From the NCBI GenBank assembly GCA_934675115.1, contig CAKUPH010000070.1, forward strand, positions 1 through 11,174: a DNA stretch of 11,174 nt. The letters run 5' to 3'. Position numbers and translations under genes: made by a program. Position 1 is the first letter of the stretch. Each line of letters opens with the position of its first letter. The DNA comes from an uncultured Oscillospiraceae bacterium (GTDB lineage Bacteria; Bacillota; Clostridia; Oscillospirales; Oscillospiraceae). Below the pieces are notes generated by a model, which did no database searches, had not been told where the DNA came from, and saw nothing but the letters and a program-made list of their open reading frames with translations. Below, one piece after another: positions 1-5,888 of the stretch.

Positions 1-82
1 GTGTAAAAATGGTGTAACAGCCAAGACACCAAACGCTGAAACCCCTTGAAAATCAAGGAAAATCGAAGGAGAATGAGCACAA

Positions 83-1198
83 ATGAAATTAGGTATCGTG
101 GGACTTCCCAATGTGGGCAAGTCCACCCTTTTCAACGCCATTACCAACGCCGGCGCCGAGAGCGCCAACTACCCCTTCTGCACCATCGACCCCAACGTGG
201 GCGTGGTGGCCGTGCCGGACAGACGTCTGGACTGGCTCAGCGAGTTCTACCATCCCAAAAAGACCACCCCCGCCGTGGTGGAGTTCGTGGACATCGCCGG
301 TCTGGTGAAGGGCGCCAGCCAGGGCGCGGGCCTCGGCAACAAGTTCCTCGCCAACATCCGGGAGTGCGCCGCCATCGTCCACGTGGTGCGCTGCTTCGAC
401 GACGAGAACATCATGCATGTGGTGGAAAACACCAACCTCAACGTGCCTGTGGACCCGCTGGGCGACATCGACGCCATCGACCTTGAGCTGATCATGGCCG
501 ACGTGGAGATGGTGGACCGCCGCATCAAGAAGGCGGAGACCGCCGCCAAGGCCGACAAGAAGTTTCTCCACGAGGCGGAGGTGTTCTCCGGCCTGCGGGA
601 CTGGCTCAACGACGGCAAGTCCGCCCGCTCCTATCTGGGCGAGCTGGACGAGGAGGACGCCGCGCTGGTAGGCACCTGCGAGCTGCTGTCACTCAAGCCG
701 GTGATCTACGCCGCCAATCTGGACGAGGACGGCTTTGCCGACCCGGAGAACGTGGAGTACTACAAGCAGGTGATCAGCCGCGCCGCCGGAGAGGACGCGC
801 AGGTCATCCCCGTGTGCGCCAAGCTGGAGGCGGAGATCGCCGAGCTGCCCGCCGACGAAAAGGCCATGTTCCTCGAGGATCTGGGCATCGCCGAGTCTGG
901 CCTTGACCGGCTCATCCGGGCCAGCTACACCCTGCTGGGCCTCATCTCCTTCCTCACCTCCGGCGAGGACGAGTGCCGTGCGTGGACCATCACCCGCGGC
1001 ACCAAGGCCCCTCAGGCCGCCGGCAAGATCCACTCCGACTTTGAGCGGGGCTTCATCCGGGCCGAGACCATCGCCTTCGACGACCTGAAGGCCTGCGGCT
1101 CCATGGCCGCCGCCCGGGAGAAGGGCCTCATCCGCTCCGAGGGCAAGGAATACGTGGTCAAGGACGGCGATATTATTCTCTTCCGGTTCAACGTATAA
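83..1198 (+). CDS. ychF: Redox/ribosome-associated ATPase YchF (Obg family)
   Basis: A 371-residue protein that is full length for YchF/OLA1, a cytoplasmic P-loop NTPase of the Obg family. It binds the ribosome and prefers ATP over GTP. The P loop GLPNVGKST is at residues 7-15 and the G3 motif DIAG at 70-73. The G4 position reads NLDE (212-215) instead of NKxD, which is the hallmark of YchF's ATP preference. The C-terminal TGS-type domain (about 285-369) ends in the conserved DGDIILFRFNV. The start is set by AAGGAG at 66-71, 11 bases before the ATG; an overlapping +1-frame reading from 46 is a shadow. The 82 bases upstream show only a weak 5-bp hairpin (44-48/54-58) and no clear promoter. The last 13 codons of the gene are repeated twice more downstream (see 1159-1568), so the present C-terminus may be an acquired one. 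Identification is very secure; its physiological role in this organism is not visible. Confidence 0.97.
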   Translation: MKLGIVGLPNVGKSTLFNAITNAGAESANYPFCTIDPNVGVVAVPDRRLDWLSEFYHPKKTTPAVVEFVDIAGLVKGASQGAGLGNKFLANIRECAAIVHVVRCFDDENIMHVVENTNLNVPVDPLGDIDAIDLELIMADVEMVDRRIKKAETAAKADKKFLHEAEVFSGLRDWLNDGKSARSYLGELDEEDAALVGTCELLSLKPVIYAANLDEDGFADPENVEYYKQVISRAAGEDAQVIPVCAKLEAEIAELPADEKAMFLEDLGIAESGLDRLIRASYTLLGLISFLTSGEDECRAWTITRGTKAPQAAGKIHSDFERGFIRAETIAFDDLKACGSMAAAREKGLIRSEGKEYVVKDGDIILFRFNV

Positions 1199-1222
1199 TC
1201 TCCCCTCGCCGTCCTTGACCAC
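1154..1222. repeat. 17-bp perfect inverted repeat across the ychF stop codon
   Basis: GTGGTCAAGGACGGCGA (1154-1170, inside ychF) is exactly complementary to the sequence at 1206-1222. It encloses a 35-base loop that holds the last codons and the TAA (1196-1198). The right arm lies in the intergenic repeat unit. It mirrors five ychF bases (1154-1158) that are outside the direct repeat, so this is more than a by-product of the tandem duplication. In unit 2 the same right arm (1392-1402) pairs only over 11 bp with 1344-1354, because GTGGT does not precede it there. The arm is followed by no T run, so it is a poor intrinsic terminator. It could still fold in the mRNA once ribosomes leave. Confidence 0.85.
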
Positions 1223-1343
1223 ATCCGCGCCGGGTGGCGCGTACAGGCATTTTGCGTATGCAAAATCCTGGCGCAGGGGCAATTCATTTGCCCCGAGCAT
1301 CCTGATCATCCGGGGCCCCCGGCGGGCCCGCCCGCTGGGGAAG
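1159..1343 (+). repeat. 185-bp tandem unit 1, carrying the live ychF 3' end
   Basis: First of two tandem units with an exact 185-base spacing (anchor CAAGGACGGCGA at 1159 and 1344, near-identical anchor at 1529). Its first 40 bases are the real end of ychF. The rest is non-coding and packed with short hairpins: CGCGCC/GGCGCG (1226-1231/1236-1241), ATTTTGC-gtat-GCAAAAT (1249-1266), GGGGCAA-ttcat-TTGCCCC (1276-1294) and CCGGG/CCCGG (1310-1322). By hand alignment it differs from unit 2 at about 13 of 185 positions, with no gaps. There is no room for a protein of its own. It could be a tiny non-autonomous element moved in trans, or a duplicated intergenic repeat. The repeat itself is certain; its mobility is inferred. 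Confidence 0.9.
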
Positions 1344-1528
1344 CAAGGACGGCGACATTATTTTGTTCCGGATCAACGTATAATCTTCCCCCGCCGTCCT
1401 TGACCACATCCGCGCCGGGTGGCGCACACAGGTATTTTGCGTATGCAAAATCCTGGCGCAGGGGCAATTCATTTGCCCTGAGCATTCTGATCATCCGGGG
1501 CCCCCGGCGGGCCTGCCCGCTGGGGAAA
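1344..1528 (+). repeat. 185-bp tandem unit 2, with a displaced ychF 3' end
   Basis: Second 185-base unit. Its first 40 bases read, in the ychF frame, KDGDIILFRINV then TAA (1381-1383). This is the YchF C-terminus with one conservative change (Phe to Ile). Leu is spelled TTG instead of CTC and Asp GAC instead of GAT. The copy is detached from any gene body, so it cannot be translated as part of YchF. The hairpins of unit 1 recur at +185 with intact stems (for example 1434-1451 and 1461-1479, the latter keeping its outermost base pair only as a wobble). Retained stems with few changes suggest either recent origin or selection on structure. Confidence 0.9.
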
Positions 1529-1568
1529 CAAGGACGGGGACATCATTCTCTTTAGATTTAACATATAA
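1529..1568 (+). pseudogene. Detached ychF 3' end, probably the ancestral terminus
   Basis: A third copy of the final 13 codons, reading KDGDIILFRFNI and TAA (1566-1568), with no unit sequence after it. It differs from the live end at eight bases. All are synonymous except the last codon (Val to Ile), including a two-base Arg change from CGG to AGA. Directly after it come a natural spacer and the ribosome binding site of the malic enzyme. The simplest reading is that this is the original ychF end, left behind when elements bringing their own ends were inserted upstream. It is a fragment, not an expressed gene. Confidence 0.75.
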
Positions 1569-1600
1569 TGATCTCACTCAACATACAGGAGGACCCAATC

Positions 1601-2770
1601 ATGGATTACGCTGCCGAATCCCTGAAGCTGCACTACCAGTGGCGGGGCAAGCTGGACACCGTCCCCAAGATGGAGGTCAAGGACAAGACCGCCCTGTCTC
1701 TGGCCTACACCCCCGGCGTGGCTCAGCCCTGCCTTGAAATTCAGAAAGACATCAACAAAAGCTACGAGCTCACCGGCCGCTGGAACACCGTGGCCGTGGT
1801 CACCGACGGCTCCGCCGTGCTGGGTCTGGGCGACATCGGCCCCGAAGCGGGCATGCCCGTCATGGAGGGCAAATGCGTACTCTTCAAGGCCTTCGGCGGC
1901 GTCAACGCCGTACCCCTGTGCGTGCGCAGCCACGACGTGGACGAGATCGTCAACACCGTTGCCCTGCTGGCCGGATCCTTCGGCGGCGTCAATCTGGAGG
2001 ACATCGCCGCCCCCCGGTGCTTTGAGATCGAGCGCAAATTGAAGGAAAAGTGCGACATTCCCATTTTCCACGACGATCAGCACGGCACCGCCATCATCGT
2101 GGCCGCCGCCCTCCAGAACGCGCTGAAGATCGTGGGCAAGCGCATCGAGGACGTCACCGCCGTGTTCTCCGGCGCTGGCGCGGCGGGCACCGCCATCTTC
2201 CGCCTGCTGAAAGCCATGGGCCTCGGCGACGCCGTCATCTGCGACCGCAAGGGCGCCATCTGCTCCGCCCGCACCGACCTCAACGACGAGAAGAAGGCCC
2301 TGCTGGCCATCTCCAACAAGACGGACAAGTCCGGCACTCTGGCCGACGTGCTCCGGGGCGCGGACGTGTTCATCGGCGTGTCCTCCCCCGGCATCGTCAC
2401 CGGCGACATGGTGCGCTCCATGGCGGACAAGCCCATCCTCTTCCCCATGGCCAACCCTGTGCCCGAGATCATGCCCGATGAGGCCATTGCCGCCGGGGCC
2501 GCCGTGGTGGGCACCGGCCGCAGCGACTTCCCCAACCAGATCAACAACGTGCTGGCCTTCCCCGGCGTGTTCCGGGGCGCGTTCGACGTCCGGGCCAGTG
2601 ACATCAACGAGGAGATGAAGCTGGCCGCCGCCAGGGCGCTGGCCGATCTGGTGGGCGACGACCTCTCCCCCGAGTACATCGTCCCCGCCGCCTTTGATGA
2701 GCGGGTGTGCCCCGCGGTCGCAAGCGCTGTAGCGGAAGCCGCGCGCAGAACCGGCGTCGCGAGGATCTGA
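1601..2770 (+). CDS. NAD(P)-dependent malic enzyme, short bacterial form
   Basis: A 389-residue enzyme that oxidatively decarboxylates L-malate to pyruvate and CO2 with reduction of NAD(P), in the cytoplasm, using a divalent metal. Visible motifs: YTPGV with the conserved Tyr at 36; the TDGSAVLGLGDIG stretch at 68-80; MEGK with Lys91; metal-binding FHDDQHGTA at 157-164; Rossmann GAGAAG at 191-196; and, further on, FPMANPVPE and FPNQINNVLAFPG. Length fits the ~390-residue clostridial/Bacillus YtsJ type without the phosphotransacetylase-like extension of long MaeB. The ATG at 1601 has AGGAGG at 1587-1592, 8 bases upstream. An in-frame ATG at 1568 would add 11 residues but overlaps the detached ychF stop and lacks a site of its own. 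Cofactor choice cannot be told from sequence by eye. The array at 1159-1568 separates it from ychF, and a strong terminator follows. Confidence 0.95.
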   Translation: MDYAAESLKLHYQWRGKLDTVPKMEVKDKTALSLAYTPGVAQPCLEIQKDINKSYELTGRWNTVAVVTDGSAVLGLGDIGPEAGMPVMEGKCVLFKAFGGVNAVPLCVRSHDVDEIVNTVALLAGSFGGVNLEDIAAPRCFEIERKLKEKCDIPIFHDDQHGTAIIVAAALQNALKIVGKRIEDVTAVFSGAGAAGTAIFRLLKAMGLGDAVICDRKGAICSARTDLNDEKKALLAISNKTDKSGTLADVLRGADVFIGVSSPGIVTGDMVRSMADKPILFPMANPVPEIMPDEAIAAGAAVVGTGRSDFPNQINNVLAFPGVFRGAFDVRASDINEEMKLAAARALADLVGDDLSPEYIVPAAFDERVCPAVASAVAEAARRTGVARI

Positions 2771-2785
2771 ACTCTTAATCCGTAT

Positions 2786-2824
2786 AAAAAATCCCCTGAC
2801 ACGATACGTGTCAGGGGATTTTTT
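2786..2824. terminator. Bidirectional intrinsic terminator
   Basis: An 18-bp perfect stem (2786-2803 with 2807-2824) around a 3-base loop, with six A bases on the left and six T bases on the right. It works on either strand. It ends the malic enzyme transcript rightwards and the regulator gene (stop at 2830) leftwards. Confidence 0.95.
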
Positions 2825-2829
2825 CATTA

Positions 2830-4110
2830 TTATTCCGTTCCTCTGTCCAGCTTCCAGTCCGCCGGATCTGTGGTCAGCCCCGCCGGGCCCACATCCACAC
2901 TGCCGCAGAACTTCTCCCCCTCGTCATAGCGAACGGGGGAGTCCCAGACCATCCACCGGCGGCCATACTCGTCGGTGACCAGCGCCGCCTCGCAGTAGAT
3001 CTTCTCCGGGTCCAGCTTCACGGCGGCGGGACGGATGAAATACCGCGCGTTCTCCGGCCAGTCCCCGCGGAAGAAGTCCGGCTTTTCATCCAGCTGGTCG
3101 TACCACATGACCAGCTCCCGGTCCGCGAAAAGGCCCAGCCGCAGCTCAGTGATCTCCGCCGTCAGGTATTCGTCTCCGAAGGAGGACATTGTCTGCACCC
3201 CGGAGGGAAAATCCACCCACACAGCTTCCCCGGCGTCCAGCTTTCCGCCGTTTTTGCTGCCCCACAGGTTCCCCATGACCATCACCTCGGGGTAACTCCC
3301 GCTCAGCAGGCAGTCGTAGCTTTGCAGCAGCTGGGTGTTCTGCCGCCCGCCGTCGGAAAACACCACGGACAGGATGATATCATCACTGAGCGGGCAGGTG
3401 ACGGCGGCCTCGAACCGGTGCCCGCCGTCCTCAGTCCCCGGCTGGGTGACGGCGTTTGTCCCGCTCTGGGCCACAAAATCCGCCGTCATGCCGTCGGTGT
3501 ATGTCTTGGGCAGCGCCCACACCCGGAAGGTCACAGTACCGGCCCGCAGGTCGCAGGACGAAAGCTCCGTGCCGTAGTCGGCGGTGAGGTCGTTCTGGCT
3601 CTTGAGGATGCTCTCCACCTGATCGGCGATGGAGCTGATCTGGTTGTTGACGGAGATGTTGATCTGCTGGATGGAATTTTGCAGGCTGTTGTAGTCCGAT
3701 GTCACCTGCCCCAGCCGGGAGGAGACTTTGATGAGTCCCACCGCCAGCGCCGCGGCGGCGGCTGCCCCTGCCAGCATCACCCAGCGGCGGCGCTTGGGGG
3801 ATGCCGGGGCGGGCTGGGCTTTCAGATACCGGTCCACGATCTCCTCCACCATCCGGAGCTGCTCCTCCGTCAGCTCGCCGGAGGTCTTTTCCTCCGGGTC
3901 CGCCGGGGCGTCGTCCTCCACCCCCAGCAGCCAGCCCACGGACACGGAGAATATCCGGCTCATGGCCACCAGCTTCTCGATCTCGGGCAGGGTGGCGTCC
4001 GATTCCCACTTATAAATGGCCTGCCGGGAGACGCCCAGCTGCTCTCCCAGTGCCTCCTGAGACAGGCCCAGTTCCTTTCGTTTCTGCGCGATGCGCTGTC
4101 CAACAGTCAT
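2830..4110 (-). CDS. Membrane-anchored XRE-family regulator with extracytoplasmic domain
   Basis: A 426-residue protein. An XRE/Cro-type helix-turn-helix occupies about residues 5-62, with GLSQEALGEQLGVSR and QAIYKWESDATLPEIEKL typical of Firmicute phage-repressor-like regulators. An acidic linker (about 64-105) leads to KRRR and one membrane span (about 110-128). A probable coiled coil follows (about 132-175, rich in Q, N, S and I), then a region of roughly 250 residues I do not recognise. The positive residues before the span predict the DNA-binding part inside and the large C-terminal part outside, a layout suited to a one-component signal sensor. The start at 4110 has AAGGAGG at 4121-4127, 10 bases upstream. 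A longer frame to 4212 would begin at or before the likely transcript start. It stands alone between terminators. Target genes are unknown; autoregulation is plausible but unseen. Confidence 0.85.
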   Translation of the reverse strand: MTVGQRIAQKRKELGLSQEALGEQLGVSRQAIYKWESDATLPEIEKLVAMSRIFSVSVGWLLGVEDDAPADPEEKTSGELTEEQLRMVEEIVDRYLKAQPAPASPKRRRWVMLAGAAAAAALAVGLIKVSSRLGQVTSDYNSLQNSIQQINISVNNQISSIADQVESILKSQNDLTADYGTELSSCDLRAGTVTFRVWALPKTYTDGMTADFVAQSGTNAVTQPGTEDGGHRFEAAVTCPLSDDIILSVVFSDGGRQNTQLLQSYDCLLSGSYPEVMVMGNLWGSKNGGKLDAGEAVWVDFPSGVQTMSSFGDEYLTAEITELRLGLFADRELVMWYDQLDEKPDFFRGDWPENARYFIRPAAVKLDPEKIYCEAALVTDEYGRRWMVWDSPVRYDEGEKFCGSVDVGPAGLTTDPADWKLDRGTE

Positions 4111-4216
4111 AAGGTTTCGCCCTCCTTCTGCCCCAAACATAGCATGAAAAGCCGCCGCTTCACCACCAACCGGCGGGTATTTTTTTGTCAACCGCAGGTT
4201 TACATTGGTCATTTTC

Positions 4217-4245
4217 AGTATATCTCAGCCAGATTTCCGGCGCAA
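4217..4245 (-). promoter_or_regulatory. Candidate sigma-A promoter of the regulator gene
   Basis: Reading the minus strand: -35 TTGCGC (4240-4245), 17-base spacer, -10 TATACT (4217-4222). Transcription would begin near 4210, giving a leader of about 100 bases to the ATG at 4110. The -10 is good and the -35 weak (three of six). A second TTGACA on the minus strand near 4186-4191 has no -10 at the right distance. Confidence 0.45.
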
Positions 4246-4258
4246 GAGGAAAGAAAAG

Positions 4259-4279
4259 GGCGCCGCCCGCAGGCGGCGC
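4259..4279 (-). terminator. Second (distal) terminator of the liv operon
   Basis: GCGCCGCC pairs with GGCGGCGC around a 4-base loop. On the minus strand the stem is followed by a T-rich tract (CCTTTTCTTTCC). It lies 11 bases beyond the primary terminator's T run and just before the regulator promoter, so it would stop read-through from livF into that gene. The T tract is imperfect. Confidence 0.55.
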
Positions 4280-4288
4280 TCTTCTGAC

Positions 4289-4329
4289 AAAAAAAGCCGG
4301 GACGCTGCATATGCGGTGTCCCGGCTTTT
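4289..4329 (-). terminator. Primary intrinsic terminator of the liv operon
   Basis: A 12-bp perfect outer stem (4292-4303 with 4318-4329) is capped by a largely self-complementary inner segment around GCATATGC. On the minus strand it is followed by seven T bases (4289-4295 as A on plus). It starts about 22 bases after the livF stop. Confidence 0.9.
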
Positions 4330-4351
4330 CCGCTCTTATGTTTCAGGCGGG

Positions 4352-5053
4352 TTAGCCCAGATAGGCCTTCTTCACCTGCTCGTTGGTCATGAGCTCCCGG
4401 CCCGGGCCGGACAGGGTGATGCGCCCGGTCTCCAGCACGTAGCCGATGTCGGCAATCTGGAGGGCCATGTTGGCGTTCTGCTCCACCAGCAGGACGGTGA
4501 CGCCCATGCGGTTGATCTCCTTGATGATGTCAAAGATGCCCCTGACCACGATGGGGGCAAGGCCCAGCGACGGCTCGTCCATCATAATGAGCTTGGGGCG
4601 GCTCATGAGGGCGCGGCCCACGGCCAGCATCTGCTGCTCGCCGCCGGACAGGGTGCCCGCCGCCTGCCACGAGCGCTCCTTCAGCCGGGGAAACAGCTCG
4701 TACACCCAGTTGAGGTCGTGCTCCATATTCTCCTTATCATTGCGGAGATACGCGCCGATCTTGAGGTTTTCCAGCACGGTGAGGTCGGGGAATACGTGCC
4801 GCCCCTCGGGCACCAGCGTCACGCCCTTGGACACGATTTTATCCGGGGACAGGCCGGTGAGGTCCTCCGCCTGAAGCCGCACCCGGCCCTCGGCGGGGCG
4901 GATCAGCCCGGCGATGGTGCGCAGGGTGGTGGACTTGCCCGCGCCGTTGGCGCCGATGAGGGTGACGATCTTGCCCTCGGGCACCTCAAAGGAGATGCCC
5001 TTGACGGCCTCGATGCCGCCGTAGCGGACTTTCAGCTCATCAATTCTCAGCAT
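4352..5053 (-). CDS. livF: LivF-type ABC transporter ATPase
   Basis: A 233-residue ATPase subunit of a hydrophobic amino acid uptake (HAAT) ABC importer, acting at the inner face of the membrane with LivG. Walker A GANGAGKST is at 34-42, the signature LSGGEQ at 135-140 and Walker B LIMMDEP at 155-161. The switch region reads LLVEQNA at 188-194, with Gln in place of the usual switch His, as is normal for LivF. VPEGRHVFPDLTV (81-93) is also characteristic of LivF. The length matches the family (about 235). The start at 5053 overlaps the end of livG by 14 bases, which implies translational coupling. The only site upstream is a G-rich stretch, weaker than those of its neighbours. It is the last gene of the operon, followed by two terminators. 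Confidence 0.95.
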   Translation of the reverse strand: MLRIDELKVRYGGIEAVKGISFEVPEGKIVTLIGANGAGKSTTLRTIAGLIRPAEGRVRLQAEDLTGLSPDKIVSKGVTLVPEGRHVFPDLTVLENLKIGAYLRNDKENMEHDLNWVYELFPRLKERSWQAAGTLSGGEQQMLAVGRALMSRPKLIMMDEPSLGLAPIVVRGIFDIIKEINRMGVTVLLVEQNANMALQIADIGYVLETGRITLSGPGRELMTNEQVKKAYLG

Positions 5054-5888
5054 CGTCTGCCACCCCCAGATACGCGTCGATGACGCGCTGATTGCTCTGG
5101 ACCTCCGCCGGCGTGCCCTGCGCGATAAGCTTGCCGAAGTCCAGCACGTAAATGCGGTCGGAGATCTGCATGACCAGATCCATGTGGTGCTCGATCATGA
5201 AGACGGTCAGGTGATATTTTTCCCGGATGTCCCGGATAAAGTCGGTGAGCTCCTGGGTCTCCTGGGGGTTCATGCCCGCCGCAGGCTCGTCCAGCAGGAG
5301 GAGCTTCGGCTCGGTAGCCAGCGCCCGGGCGATCTCAAGGCGGCGCTGGAGGCCGTAGGGCAGGGAGCCCGCCACCTCATCCTTCAGGTGGTCCAGCCCC
5401 TGCTCCTCCAGCAGGGCCATGGCCTCGGCCCGCATCCGGGCCTCCTCCTTCCGGTTCAGCCGGAAGGTGGCGGAAAAGACGTTCTGCTTCGCCCGCATAT
5501 GCTTGGCAATGAGGACGTTCTCAAACACGGTGAGGGCGGAGAACAGGCGGATGTTCTGGAAGGTGCGGGCGATGCCCAGCTGGGTGATCTTATCCGGCGT
5601 GGGGCTGATGACCTGCGTGAACATGCCGTTGTGCTCTCCGGCGTATTCCTTCTTCAGCTTGCCCTGCGGGTGGTTTTCCAGCATGGTCTCCCCCATGAAG
5701 GACACCCGGCCGTTGGTGGGCTCGTACACCCCGGTGACGCAGTTGAACGCGGTGGTCTTGCCCGCGCCGTTGGGGCCGATGAGTGCCACGATCTCGCCCT
5801 CGTTGACCTCAAGGGACAGGTCGTTGACGGCGATGACGCCGCCGAACTGCATGGTGACGTTTTCGATCTTCAGCACGTTCTGGCTCAT
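5040..5888 (-). CDS. livG: LivG-type ABC transporter ATPase
   Basis: A 282-residue partner ATPase to LivF. Walker A GPNGAGKTT is at 38-46, the Q-loop region ARTFQNIRLF at 107-116, a LivG-type signature SLPYGLQRRLEIARAL at 175-190, Walker B LLLLDEP at 196-202 and the switch His in MIEHHMDLVM (231-240). It is about 25 residues longer than the E. coli protein. The extra length lies around 70-100, between the first strands and the Q loop, and is rich in charged and polar residues. The ATG overlaps the livM stop as ATGA (5885-5888). AAGGAGG at 5896-5902, inside livM, sits 7 bases upstream. Tight coupling with livM and livF supports equal expression of the cytoplasmic subunits. Confidence 0.95.
   Translation of the reverse strand: MSQNVLKIENVTMQFGGVIAVNDLSLEVNEGEIVALIGPNGAGKTTAFNCVTGVYEPTNGRVSFMGETMLENHPQGKLKKEYAGEHNGMFTQVISPTPDKITQLGIARTFQNIRLFSALTVFENVLIAKHMRAKQNVFSATFRLNRKEEARMRAEAMALLEEQGLDHLKDEVAGSLPYGLQRRLEIARALATEPKLLLLDEPAAGMNPQETQELTDFIRDIREKYHLTVFMIEHHMDLVMQISDRIYVLDFGKLIAQGTPAEVQSNQRVIDAYLGVADDAEN

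Noticed and set aside
1..82. Promoter or end of a preceding gene upstream of ychF
   Set aside because: Only a 5-bp hairpin and the ychF ribosome binding site can be seen. No -10/-35 pair or coding tail is convincing.
1012..1494. Several minus-strand frames of 60-206 residues through ychF's end and the 185-bp units
   Set aside because: They repeat because the DNA repeats. They have no start signals, overlap ychF, and are better explained by the hairpin repeat.
1159..1568. CRISPR array
   Set aside because: There are only two full units of 185 bp plus a 40-base remnant, with similar sequence throughout and no short-repeat/unique-spacer pattern.
1194..1569. Perfect TATAAT hexamers at all three ychF stop codons (1194, 1379, 1564), as possible promoters for the malic enzyme
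   Set aside because: They come from the GTA/ATA-TAA-T codons themselves, and none has a credible -35 at 16-18 bases upstream.
1574..2827. 417-residue open frame antisense to the malic enzyme
   Set aside because: It is a GC-rich codon shadow of a well-recognised enzyme, dominated by His, Gly and Asp, with no ribosome binding site. It also crosses a terminator.
3322..4287. 321-residue plus-strand frame opposite the regulator gene
   Set aside because: Its composition is that of a shadow frame, and the opposite strand carries a clear HTH, membrane span, ribosome binding site and promoter.
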